31,918 nt of DNA from NCBI GenBank assembly GCA_031409955.1, contig JANNYF010000299.1:1-31918 (forward strand), given 5' to 3'. A program made the position numbers and the translations under genes. The notes under the pieces are model-generated. The model was not told the DNA's origin, did no database searches, and saw nothing but the letters and a program-made list of their open reading frames with translations. The DNA comes from JAFDVL01 sp031409955 (lineage in GTDB: Bacteria > Acidobacteriota > Blastocatellia > RBC074). Positions 9,652 to 17,462 of the stretch are shown here, in pieces (the stretch's first letter is position 1; each line of letters starts with the position of its first letter).

Positions 9652-11265
9652 CTACTTCTGCGCGACTTTTTCGGCACTGCCCTTGATCCCGAAGCAATAT
9701 TGATAGCCATCAAACGTGTTGATGTAGACCTTGCCATTTGCTACGGACAGCCCGCCCCAATGAACCCACGACGCGATTTGATCGGTGCTGTTCCAAAGCT
9801 CTTTGCCGGTCTGTGCGTCCAGCGCGTACAACACTGCTTTCTTCGAGTTCTTGAGGCGATTGCGCAAATCGTTGTTATAGGCCAAGCCAATATCGAACGC
9901 CGCCTGATCCGTGTCCTCACCGCTGCCATACGCGAAGATGATGCCGTTCGCAATCACCGGCGGTTCGGCACGATTCATATCGCGTGAAATCCAGGCGGGT
10001 GTCAGCGTGAACTTGCCCGCTTTCTCTTCGACTTTGAAGGCCAGCACCGCACCGTATTTCACGACGCCATTTTCGATGGGCGCTTTGAATTTGGAATGCT
10101 TCGGCCCCCAGAAGGGTGTCAGTGCCCAACGTGTGCCTTTACTGTCTTCCCACGTTGCGAGTGAACCCCACACGCCTGCCGACGCAAAGTTCACTTCTTC
10201 GTTGCAATAGAGCGGCGTGCGGTGCAGCGGCGTGCGGTGATCGTCGCCGCCAATGGATTCGGTATCCATCAGGTACATCACGCATTCTTTGCCCGAATCA
10301 ATCATCAACTCTTTGCCTTTGAAGTTGAAAATCGCGGGCGTGACCTGCATATCCAGATCGCGCTTCCACAACCATTCGGCGTTGCTGGGGCCGTAATAAT
10401 CTACCAACTCGGCAGCCTTCGTTTCCGGGTTCTGCCGCACGCCGATGATACCGTTACCGTACACACCATTTTCAGGATTCCACGGCCCGTCACCTGTGCC
10501 CGTGTACAGCACGCCTTTGCTGCTGATCGCGGGGCCGGTGCGTCCCCACATTCCGCCACCCGCTGGCCCCCACGTGCCGACCTTGTCCGTAGCTAGATCG
10601 TAGATATACACCATGTTCGGATTGCCGCCGCAGCCCTGCGCGGTGTGCGTATAAATCACGTTGTTGCGCAGACTCAGCGCGTACGGCTTGCCATTGGGCG
10701 GCATGAATTTCGCAGGCGGCGCGACCTCTTTGCCATCGGCGAGATTCAAGCGGCGCAGCGTGCCATCCCACGCCGCCGCATACACGATGTAGTCGCCAGC
10801 ATTCCTGCCCGGCCCCAGCACCGGCGTTGCGGTGACGCCGCCCGGACACAAGATGCCTGCGCCGCGACCACCCACCGGAGCCTGCCAGTCCGTAGCGAAC
10901 CGATGTTTCCAAATCAACTCGCCGGTGTCCGCGTCGAGCGCGTACAGATTGTCGGTGACGCCTGTCGCCAGCACGATCTGTTTCGGCCCGCGTGCTGTAT
11001 TGACGCGCCCTGCAATCAGCACGGGCAATAAATTGTGCATTTGGCGCGGCTCGTTATCGAGCTTGGTCTTCCACAACAGCTTCATGTTTTTGACATTGGC
11101 TGTCGAGAGGATGGTTTCGTTGCGCTGCCACGCGGTGCGCTCAAGGTCGCCCCCATCCGTCAGCCAATCTGCCACTTTGCCGCTCTGCGCGAGCAGCCCG
11201 GAATGCGCGCCGACAAGCAACAACAACAGTAATCCAAAAACTTTCATAAACGTTCGATAGCTCAC
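9652..11265 (-). CDS. Secreted PQQ-binding-like beta-propeller protein (first copy)
   Basis: A GTG start at 11265 is chosen because AAGGGAG lies eight bases upstream; it gives 537 residues. The ATG at 11247 is the alternative and would lack a good ribosome site. A signal peptide (MKVFGLLLLLLVGAHSGLLAQ) follows the start. Quinoprotein-type blade motifs recur: YALDADTGELIWKHRF and YALDAQTGKELWNSTD, plus CPGG and GCGGNPNMVYIYDL phrases shared with the downstream paralogue. TGTGDGPWNPE and TPAIFNFKGKELMID resemble segments of PQQ-dependent dehydrogenases more closely than the second copy does. It is first in a minus-strand series leading to the second propeller, the cytochrome-HhH protein and the SGNH protein. 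Family assignment is good; substrate is unknown. Confidence 0.85.
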   Translation of the reverse strand: MSYRTFMKVFGLLLLLLVGAHSGLLAQSGKVADWLTDGGDLERTAWQRNETILSTANVKNMKLLWKTKLDNEPRQMHNLLPVLIAGRVNTARGPKQIVLATGVTDNLYALDADTGELIWKHRFATDWQAPVGGRGAGILCPGGVTATPVLGPGRNAGDYIVYAAAWDGTLRRLNLADGKEVAPPAKFMPPNGKPYALSLRNNVIYTHTAQGCGGNPNMVYIYDLATDKVGTWGPAGGGMWGRTGPAISSKGVLYTGTGDGPWNPENGVYGNGIIGVRQNPETKAAELVDYYGPSNAEWLWKRDLDMQVTPAIFNFKGKELMIDSGKECVMYLMDTESIGGDDHRTPLHRTPLYCNEEVNFASAGVWGSLATWEDSKGTRWALTPFWGPKHSKFKAPIENGVVKYGAVLAFKVEEKAGKFTLTPAWISRDMNRAEPPVIANGIIFAYGSGEDTDQAAFDIGLAYNNDLRNRLKNSKKAVLYALDAQTGKELWNSTDQIASWVHWGGLSVANGKVYINTFDGYQYCFGIKGSAEKVAQK

Positions 11266-11289
11266 TTGGAAGACTCCCTTCGATAACAC

Positions 11290-11802
11290 GGAGGCTTCGG
11301 CCTCGGTGGAATAGGTCGCATCAAATTAGATGGAATGCAGCAAAACAAAGCCCGATAAGAATTGGAAAATGAAACTACCAAGAAAACAGAGGGAAGACAA
11401 ACGGAAACAGATGAAAACGATCCAACTTCTGTGATCTTCAATCTCTTCGTGATGATTTTTCTTTCTCCGAGCGCAATAGGGAACAGATACTGTAAAACGT
11501 CTGCCGCCACAATGTGAATTGAAAATTCGCTTCGACTCGAAGATTCCGAATTGCGGAACCTTACGATATTGATTTTCAGTACTTAGCTGGCACTATGCCT
11601 ATGGTACTTCTTACTCAAAATTCCGCGATACAGAACTGATTCAAGAGTTTCTCAGCCAGTTGCACCATCTACCCTGCAAACAACTTCAGCATAACTCAGC
11701 CGCCAGCGTCGTAGTTCTCACGTCTATTTTATGGGTTGGTAAAGAGCCTGTGAAGTGCGACAATTACAGTGAGTTTTCTGGTATAAAAGGTTATCGTTTC
11801 TT
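11290..11802. other. Intergenic region between divergent genes
   Basis: About 510 bases, AT-richer than the flanks, separate the propeller gene (minus) from the peroxidase gene (plus), so it should contain promoters for both. A small hairpin with a TTCG loop (GAGGC TTCG GCCTC, 11291-11304) lies in the leader of the minus-strand gene. No convincing open frame, tRNA or long repeat was found; the short frames here have no recognisable protein features. Confidence 0.6.
11756..11787 (+). promoter_or_regulatory. Tentative promoter of the cytochrome c peroxidase gene
   Basis: TGCGACA (11756-11762) and TATAAA (11782-11787) resemble -35 and -10 boxes. The spacing of about 19 nt is longer than ideal. 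The -10-like box is 15 nt before the start codon at 11803, which would give a very short leader. Weak support. Confidence 0.25.
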
Positions 11803-12867
11803 ATGTCAACGCGAGTCTTGTTCATCCTGCTATGGGCGTGTGTGATCTTCGCCTGCGGCAGGCCGAAGAATGCAGAAATCCCCGCGCGTCCCGTTGGCGC
11901 TGCCGTTGCAATCAAAGCGCCACTGGGGCTGCCACCACTGCCCATTCCTGCTGACAACCCTCTCACGGCAGACGCCATTGCGCTGGGGCGCAGACTGTAT
12001 TTCGAGAAGCGTCTTTCCAGCGACAATACGTTTTCGTGCGGCAGTTGTCATAGCCCATACATTCGTTTTGCCGATGGCCTCAAAGTCGCCAGCGGGGTCG
12101 GTGCGCAGCAGGGAACGCGCAACACGCCGACGGTGCTGAATGCGGCGTATCGCCTGGCGCAGTTCTGGGATGGGCGCGCGGCGAGCCTTGAGCAACAGGC
12201 CGGGATGCCAATTGCCAACCCCATAGAGATGAATATGCCCCACGATGTTGGCGTCACCAAACTCAGCGCCGACCCATCCTATCAGAACGAATTTGCCAAA
12301 GTCTTTGGGCCAGGGCCGATCACGATGGACAAGATTCAGAAAGCCATTGCCAGCTTCGAGCGCACCTTGCTCAGCGGCAACTCGCCGTTTGATCGGTATC
12401 AGTATGGCGGCGAGAAGACCGCGCTTGCGGCAGAAGCCATTCGCGGGTTGGCGGTCTTTACCGACAAGCAGCGTGGCAATTGTGTAACGTGCCACACCAT
12501 CGGCGAGCAGTTCGCTTTATTCACGGACGATAAGTTTCATAACCTCGGCGCAGGGATGGACGCCAATGGAGAGCTGAAAGATGTAGGCCGCTTTGCGCAA
12601 ACCAATGTCGAAGCGGAGCGCGGTGCCTTTCGTACGCCAAGCCTGCGCAACGTCGCCAAGACCGCGCCATATATGCACGACGGCAGTTTGAAGACGCTGG
12701 CAGAAGTCATTGATTTTTACGTCGGCGGCGGCAGTTCCAATCCGCAACTCGACCCAGAAATCAAGCCGCTTAAATTGTCAGCACAAGATCGCGCCGCCCT
12801 GCTCGCGTTTCTGGAAGCGCTGACCGGTGAGTTGCCCGCGAATGCTGAAGCGCCGGAGAAAGATTGA
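11803..12867 (+). CDS. Di-heme cytochrome c peroxidase (CcpA/MauG family) lipoprotein
   Basis: The 354-residue protein begins with a lipoprotein-like signal (VIFAC, Cys18). Two c-type heme sites, CGSCH (79-83) and CVTCH (227-231), occur at the family spacing. RNTPTVLNAAY with FWDGRA between the hemes and the C-terminal FRTPSLRNVAKTAPYMHDGS motif are typical of bacterial cytochrome c peroxidases. The enzyme reduces hydrogen peroxide with electrons from small cytochromes in the periplasm; MauG-type members instead perform oxidations, and sequence alone does not separate the two. It is transcribed divergently from the propeller and cytochrome group, with which it may share electron carriers. The next plus-strand gene begins 212 nt downstream, after a palindromic repeat. 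Confidence 0.93.
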   Translation: MSTRVLFILLWACVIFACGRPKNAEIPARPVGAAVAIKAPLGLPPLPIPADNPLTADAIALGRRLYFEKRLSSDNTFSCGSCHSPYIRFADGLKVASGVGAQQGTRNTPTVLNAAYRLAQFWDGRAASLEQQAGMPIANPIEMNMPHDVGVTKLSADPSYQNEFAKVFGPGPITMDKIQKAIASFERTLLSGNSPFDRYQYGGEKTALAAEAIRGLAVFTDKQRGNCVTCHTIGEQFALFTDDKFHNLGAGMDANGELKDVGRFAQTNVEAERGAFRTPSLRNVAKTAPYMHDGSLKTLAEVIDFYVGGGSSNPQLDPEIKPLKLSAQDRAALLAFLEALTGELPANAEAPEKD

Positions 12868-12911
12868 AGGCACAATACGGTACGGCGAGCGGTAACGAGT
12901 TGGGATTAAGC

Positions 12912-12996
12912 TACGCGAAGTCCGACAAACTTCAGTTTGTCGAAGTCTGTGATATGTAAGCCGCACGACAAACTGAAGTTTGTCGGACTTCGCGTA
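12912..12996. repeat. 31-bp perfect inverted repeat, REP-like pair
   Basis: Positions 12912-12942 and 12966-12996 are perfect inverted copies with a 23-nt spacer. Each contains the near-palindrome CGACAAACTTCAGTTTGTCG, so two separate hairpins or one long stem can form. It lies between the peroxidase and deacetylase genes, both on the plus strand, and could act as a transcript barrier although no T-run follows. Confidence 0.88.
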
Positions 12997-13079
12997 CCGC
13001 TGGCATTATGGACACTCCGCAAGATTCGGAATAAGATGCGACGCACATTCAACACCAGACAAAAATAACCGAGTGAACT

Positions 13080-13952
13080 ATGCAACGAAGAACGTTTCTG
13101 CAACACAGTTTCCTGGCCGCAATGAGTGGCTCTCTGCCGCAACAGTCGCGCCTTCGCCTCATTACACGCGGCGATGATTTGGGCTGCGCGCGCAGCCTCA
13201 ATCGTGCCGTCAAAGAATGCTACGAAAAAGGCATTCTCAAAAACTGCTCCGTGCTGGCCGCGTCGCCGCACGTCGAAGAAGCCGCGAAGATGCTGGCGAG
13301 AGCGAAGGGCCTGTGCTTTGGGCTGCATTGCGATTTGACGGCGGAGTGGGACAACGTCAAATGGCGTCCGGTGGCGGGGCGCGACAAAGTGCCTTCGCTG
13401 GTGGACAGCAACGGCTACCTGCATCAAACCAACGATGCCGTGCGTGCTTCCGCCAACGCCGACGAAGCGTTGATCGAATTGCAGGCGCAACTCGATAAAG
13501 CGCGGGGGCTGGGCTTTGACATTCGCTACGCCGATTTGCACATGAACACGGTGCAGGTTGTGGCGGGTTTGCCGGACAAATTTGGCGCATGGTGTCGCAC
13601 GAATCGCGTGATTGATACGCGTGGCATTGGAGGGCGTTTGAATTTGCCACGCAGCAGTCCGATCTCGCGCAAACATCCAGGCGATTATGTCGCAGATGTG
13701 ATGACTGCTCTGAAAGCTGCAGCCGACGGTGAATATCTAATCGTTGGGCATTTGGCCTACGACGATGCTGAGATTCGCAACTTGGGGCATCCCGGCTATC
13801 CGGGCGAGGCGGTCGCGCATAATTTGAATTGGGAACGTTTGGCCTACGTGGATCCACGCATCGTAAAGTTCGTGAAAGAAAATGGCGTGCAACCCATTCG
13901 CTATGACGAAACTGAAGCGGCACAAGCACAGATGAAGCTCTTCAAGATGTGA
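13080..13952 (+). CDS. YdjC/ChbG-HpnK family carbohydrate deacetylase
   Basis: The 290-residue protein shows the YdjC-family pattern: ITRGDDLG (28-35, catalytic and metal Asp), GLHCDLT (81-87, metal His83), ADLHMNT (151-157, metal His154) and GHLAYDD. Members remove N-acetyl groups from chito-oligosaccharides or related sugars in a metal-dependent way. The N-terminus (MQRRTFLQHSFLAAMSG) looks like a short twin-arginine signal, suggesting export. Length agrees with the family (about 250-300). The D-threonine aldolase-like gene follows after 9 nt with its own GGGAGGA site, so the two form an operon. The natural substrate is not readable. Confidence 0.85.
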   Translation: MQRRTFLQHSFLAAMSGSLPQQSRLRLITRGDDLGCARSLNRAVKECYEKGILKNCSVLAASPHVEEAAKMLARAKGLCFGLHCDLTAEWDNVKWRPVAGRDKVPSLVDSNGYLHQTNDAVRASANADEALIELQAQLDKARGLGFDIRYADLHMNTVQVVAGLPDKFGAWCRTNRVIDTRGIGGRLNLPRSSPISRKHPGDYVADVMTALKAAADGEYLIVGHLAYDDAEIRNLGHPGYPGEAVAHNLNWERLAYVDPRIVKFVKENGVQPIRYDETEAAQAQMKLFKM

Positions 13953-13961
13953 GGGAGGAAT

Positions 13962-15194
13962 ATGAACACATCGCGTCGTAATTTATTGAAAAGCAGTTTA
14001 GGGCTTGCGACTGCATCCGAATTGCTCTTCCCCAAACTCCACACTGGTTCCGCGCAGGCAGAAAGCGAAGAGCGTATGAGAACAGAAAAGGACGTGACCA
14101 AAAGCGATCTTGTGACGCCGTGTTTGCTGCTTGATCTCGACGCGTTTGAAGCGAACATCAGCAAAATGGCTGCACATTGCAAAGCTGCGAACATCAGCCT
14201 GCGTCCGCACGGCAAATCGCACAAGTGCGTCGAGATTGCACAGCGCCAACTCAAAGCCGGAGCCATTGGCTTGAGCGTCGCCACGATCCGCGAAGCCGAG
14301 GCGATGGCGGCAGCGGGCATCAAGGGCATGCTCATTACATCAGAGTTGGTTGGTCGCCCAAAGATCGAACGCTTGATCCGCGTGCTACGCAAAGCGCCGG
14401 ACACGATGGCTGTCGTGGATAATCTGACGCATGCGCAGGAACTCAACGATGCTGCTGCCGCTGCTAAACTCAAGCTAAATGTCCTGATTGATGTAGACCC
14501 CGGCGGCAAGCGAACGGGCGTAGCGAGCGGCGCGCCGACGATTGCATTGGCCGAAAAACTGATGAAGCTGCCGAGCCTCAAACTGCACGGCTTTCATTGC
14601 TATTCGGGCAGCAGCGCGCACATCGCGGGCTTTGAAGCGCGGCGTCAACATTCGATGAACGCGATGACGCCTGGGCTGGAAACCTTTGCGCAACTCAAAC
14701 AGCGCGGCTTGCCGATGGATATTCTTTCGGGCGGCAGTACTGGCACGTACAACATTGATCCAAACTTCAAAGGGATGACCGAATTGCAGTGCGGCTCATA
14801 TGTGTTTATGGATGTCGAGTACATCAACATTGGCGGACAGCGTGATGCGAACCTCTATGATGATTTCAAGTCGTCATTGACGGTGATGGCAACCGTCATC
14901 AGCCGCAATCACCCGGATCGTGCCACGACCGATGCGGGCATCAAGTCGTTTGCGACAGATCGCAAATTCGGCCCCAACTTCAAAGACCTCACGGGCGCGC
15001 GCGTCTTTATCAGCAGCGACGAACACGGCACCGTGATGCTCGACAATCCAAGCCGCGAAATCAAGCTCGGCGACCGTTTGGAATTCATCATTCCGCACTG
15101 CGACCCGAATGTGAATTTGTATGATCGAATGTATTGTGTGCGTGGCGAAAAGGTCATAGATGCGTGGCGCATCGTCGGACGGCATGGCGATTGA
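13962..15194 (+). CDS. Tat-exported D-threonine aldolase/D-serine dehydratase-like PLP enzyme
   Basis: A 410-residue fold-type III PLP enzyme. The N-terminus (SRRNLLKSSLGLATASELL) is a twin-arginine signal. The PLP-binding Lys85 lies in RPHGKSHK after the first strand. IDVDPGGKRTGV and LSGGSTGTYN are the usual cofactor contacts. The C-terminal domain has SDEHG (352-356) and PHCDPNVN (378-385), where the H-x-D at 379-381 matches the divalent-metal site of D-threonine aldolases. Such enzymes cleave or dehydrate D-beta-hydroxy amino acids. A folded, cofactor-loaded PLP enzyme exported by Tat is uncommon and suggests action on cell-wall or environmental D-amino acids. It is cotranscribed with the deacetylase and ends at a clear terminator. 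Confidence 0.88.
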   Translation: MNTSRRNLLKSSLGLATASELLFPKLHTGSAQAESEERMRTEKDVTKSDLVTPCLLLDLDAFEANISKMAAHCKAANISLRPHGKSHKCVEIAQRQLKAGAIGLSVATIREAEAMAAAGIKGMLITSELVGRPKIERLIRVLRKAPDTMAVVDNLTHAQELNDAAAAAKLKLNVLIDVDPGGKRTGVASGAPTIALAEKLMKLPSLKLHGFHCYSGSSAHIAGFEARRQHSMNAMTPGLETFAQLKQRGLPMDILSGGSTGTYNIDPNFKGMTELQCGSYVFMDVEYINIGGQRDANLYDDFKSSLTVMATVISRNHPDRATTDAGIKSFATDRKFGPNFKDLTGARVFISSDEHGTVMLDNPSREIKLGDRLEFIIPHCDPNVNLYDRMYCVRGEKVIDAWRIVGRHGD

Positions 15195-15200
15195 AATAAC

Positions 15201-15228
15201 GAAAGCCAGGTGGTGAGCCTGGCTTTCT
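15201..15228. terminator. Bidirectional terminator between convergent genes
   Basis: GAAAGCCAGG (15201-15210) pairs perfectly with CCTGGCTTTC (15219-15228) around an 8-nt loop. The pyrimidine-rich CTTTCTTCT on the plus strand and CTTTCGTTATTTC on the minus strand let it serve both the PLP-enzyme gene and the convergent subtilase gene. Its stem is nearly the same as the terminators at 17405 and 19683. Confidence 0.8.
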
Positions 15229-15252
15229 TCTGATGGTTGTGTAGCTGTGCGA

Positions 15253-17271
15253 TTACCGCGCTGGTTGCATACAGGCGGTACTGTCGCCCAGAAAGCTGGT
15301 GCCTGCTTTCACCGTGCCATCGGCTAAGGCGATGCCATCGGCTAAGGCGATGCCGTCGGACATCAGCAGGCCGTCAGCCAAAGCGATGCCATCAGCCAAA
15401 GCGATGCCACTGCTCGTGATGCAAACCGCGCCGGAATAAAAATTGACATCATCAGATACTTTCCCGGAAGCCTTAATCACAACTCCGTCAGAAAAGATTG
15501 TGGCATCCGCCAGTGCGACGCCTTTGCCATAGACGCCTTGCCATTTCGTCATCAGGCTGGTGCCAAACAAAAAGCCCCAGTTCGTAATCACGCCTTGCCC
15601 CCACGGGAAAGTTTCTGTGGCAATCGTGCTGTTTTGTTCCGGCAATGATTGAGTTAGCAGGCTCTCGCCAATGTTGGAAGGTAACGTCGTCTTCACCCGT
15701 TGTGCGATGCGGATCGCCCCGTCAATATTGAGTTCGCCCGCACCCTGTTCCAACATATTCGCGCCTGGAAGAGGTTGTGCGGTGTACATCAAAATTGCTT
15801 TCACCAGGTTGGGTGTGAGGTTAGGATTGGCTTGTAACAGCAATGCTGCTGCGCCTGTGACTGCCGGAGCTGCGACTGATGTTCCGCTCAGATACATCAT
15901 TCGTAATCCATCAATATCCAGTAAGCTGATGCCGGCTTTTAAGGCGGGAAAAGCCTGGAGCAGATTGTTGTAGTTAGAGGTGCCTACCCCAGTCCCTTTG
16001 GAAGAGGCACCAATGATCTTGTTGCCAGGCGCGACGAGGTCCGGTTTGATCAAATTATCGTGATGTCGGATGCCTTCAGCATCGGTCGTGTAACCGCGTG
16101 TTGGGCCGCGCGAGCTATAAGATGTAATCGCATCATCCGACCGCTTGTCGGTGCCAAAGGTGTTGGCTGCGCCGACCGTGATGACTGAAGGATCAATCCC
16201 CGGTGAATGAATTGCGCCGTAGATTTTATGGCCATACGCATCTTTCCCATCGTTGCCTGCTGCGGCGGCGACCACGATGCCTGCATCCACAGCACGACGT
16301 GCGGCCAGACAAAGCGGATCGTTGCGATAACTGTCTTTGGCTTGCGCGCCTAAACTGAGGTTGATAACTCGGATGTTTTTAGCGACTTTGTTGGCAATGC
16401 ACCAATCGAGCGCTGCGATCACATTGCTGACGCTGCCTCGTCCTTGCTCGTCCAATGCCTGTAAGCTGTAGAGCTTTGCGCCCGGTGCCATGCCTGCATA
16501 GTAGCCTGACGAGAGACTCGATCCGCCAGCGATCATTGAAGCGACGTGTGTGCCGTGTCCAAAAGCATCCAGGCTACCATCGAGATCGGTCACGAAGGAT
16601 AATCTCTCCGCTACCGCCGATAGACCTCCTAATTTCGTGAGCAGCAAATGATTCTTGTCTACGCCGCTATCAATGACAGCAACGCCAATGCCCTTGCCAT
16701 CGTATGTGGTAGTAGCAGAGAGTTTGCGGATCTGTGCGGTGCCGGTTGTATTGATGAGATGTCCACTCGATTGCACCGGGCGATCCGGGCTGACGTACGC
16801 TACTTCGCCGTGCGCCGCCAATTGGCGAATCACATTGCGCGGCGCTTCAATTGTGGCCAGTCCCATGGAATTGGGTTTCTGACTCATACGACCGCCCAAC
16901 AACGCCAGTCTTTCTTGCAGCACGACACCTGGGGTCGTGCCGTTGAGTTGGACAATGAAACTTTGTTTTTCTTCGGGTGCCACTTCGGCAGCAGGCAGTG
17001 TCACTCCGTTCACGCGGATGCGGCGAGCCTGCGACTCGGTTGATGTTGCATTGCGTGCGCGGCGGGCGCGGCGGACTTCTGCCAGCGTCTTGCCCTGCCA
17101 GTGTGCGGCTTCTACCTCGTCATCTTGTGCGAGCAACTCTGCGAGGTCCGGCGCGAGTTTCGGTTTTTGTCTTTGCTGACTAATGCCCGATTGCCCCTGT
17201 GGACTAGCGCTAAGTGCCAGATGCGGGAGACTCAGGAGTAAGGCGAGAGGGAGTGTTATTAGCTTTTTCAT
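15253..17271 (-). CDS. Secreted S8 subtilase with IALADG repeats (array copy 1)
   Basis: This 672-residue protein has a signal peptide (1-22) and a propeptide-like region to about 165 (EKQSFIVQL at 101-109 begins an I9-like fold). The catalytic domain has the complete triad: Asp201 (VIDSGVD), His239 (GHGTHVAS) and Ser465 (SGTSVAAP), with oxyanion Asn340. Residues 622-652 consist of IALADG units (two, then LLMSDG, then two), followed by a tail ending STACMQP. The start has AAAGGAAA upstream and a conserved block at 17348-17381. It is probably an extracellular protease; the repeats may be a processing or surface-attachment region, but their function is unknown. It resembles copy 3 more than copy 2. 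Confidence 0.93.
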   Translation of the reverse strand: MKKLITLPLALLLSLPHLALSASPQGQSGISQQRQKPKLAPDLAELLAQDDEVEAAHWQGKTLAEVRRARRARNATSTESQARRIRVNGVTLPAAEVAPEEKQSFIVQLNGTTPGVVLQERLALLGGRMSQKPNSMGLATIEAPRNVIRQLAAHGEVAYVSPDRPVQSSGHLINTTGTAQIRKLSATTTYDGKGIGVAVIDSGVDKNHLLLTKLGGLSAVAERLSFVTDLDGSLDAFGHGTHVASMIAGGSSLSSGYYAGMAPGAKLYSLQALDEQGRGSVSNVIAALDWCIANKVAKNIRVINLSLGAQAKDSYRNDPLCLAARRAVDAGIVVAAAAGNDGKDAYGHKIYGAIHSPGIDPSVITVGAANTFGTDKRSDDAITSYSSRGPTRGYTTDAEGIRHHDNLIKPDLVAPGNKIIGASSKGTGVGTSNYNNLLQAFPALKAGISLLDIDGLRMMYLSGTSVAAPAVTGAAALLLQANPNLTPNLVKAILMYTAQPLPGANMLEQGAGELNIDGAIRIAQRVKTTLPSNIGESLLTQSLPEQNSTIATETFPWGQGVITNWGFLFGTSLMTKWQGVYGKGVALADATIFSDGVVIKASGKVSDDVNFYSGAVCITSSGIALADGIALADGLLMSDGIALADGIALADGTVKAGTSFLGDSTACMQPAR
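15316..15408 (-). repeat. Coding hexapeptide repeats (IALADG) of subtilase copy 1
   Basis: 18-bp imperfect tandem units encode IALADG four times with one LLMSDG in the middle. Units differ at synonymous positions, so they are not a very recent expansion. Confidence 0.9.
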
Positions 17272-17347
17272 GATAATTTCCTTTAAATGTAAGCAAACTT
17301 CTATTGCTTGACAGGGAGATTAAAGACAATAGGTTTGCAGGAATGGT

Positions 17348-17381
17348 GATGAAGCTCTGATAGTTGCTGTGACAATTGGAA
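17348..17381 (-). promoter_or_regulatory. Conserved 34-nt upstream block of subtilase copy 1
   Basis: On the plus strand the block begins GATGAAGCTCTGATAG and ends GACAATTGGAA. It is equal in length to, and closely matches, blocks at 19624-19657 and 21945-21978, and it ends 76 nt upstream of the start codon. On the transcribed strand it contains TTGTCA, which could be a -35 box; no convincing -10 box is seen, so it may be a regulator site instead. Confidence 0.6.
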
Positions 17382-17404
17382 AGGCCGCTGCATTGGGCAT
17401 GAAA

Positions 17405-17438
17405 CACAAAAGCCAGGCTGTGAGACCTGGCTTTTGTG
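17405..17438 (-). terminator. Terminator of subtilase copy 2
   Basis: CACAAAAGCCAGG (17405-17417) pairs perfectly over 13 bp with 17426-17438 around an 8-nt loop, and TTTTGTGTTTC follows on the minus strand. It lies 24 nt past the stop codon of the copy 2 gene. Confidence 0.85.
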
Positions 17439-17462
17439 GAGTTTATCAAGAGGTGTGAACGG

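Noticed and set aside
11262..11510. 82-codon frame on the minus strand upstream of the propeller gene
   Set aside because: Overlaps the leader and signal region, shows no family resemblance, and has no ribosome site.
12912..12996. 31-bp inverted repeat considered as IS terminal repeats
   Set aside because: Only 23 nt lie between the arms, there is no transposase, and the arms are self-palindromic, which fits a REP pair better.
12906..13676. 256-codon open frame on the minus strand
   Set aside because: Antisense to the YdjC-type gene and partly made of the palindromic repeat at 12912-12996.
15316..15408. Regular 18-bp direct repeats that could suggest a CRISPR or minisatellite
   Set aside because: There are no spacers between units and the repeats are in frame, encoding IALADG in the subtilase tail. 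The same holds for 19837-19983.
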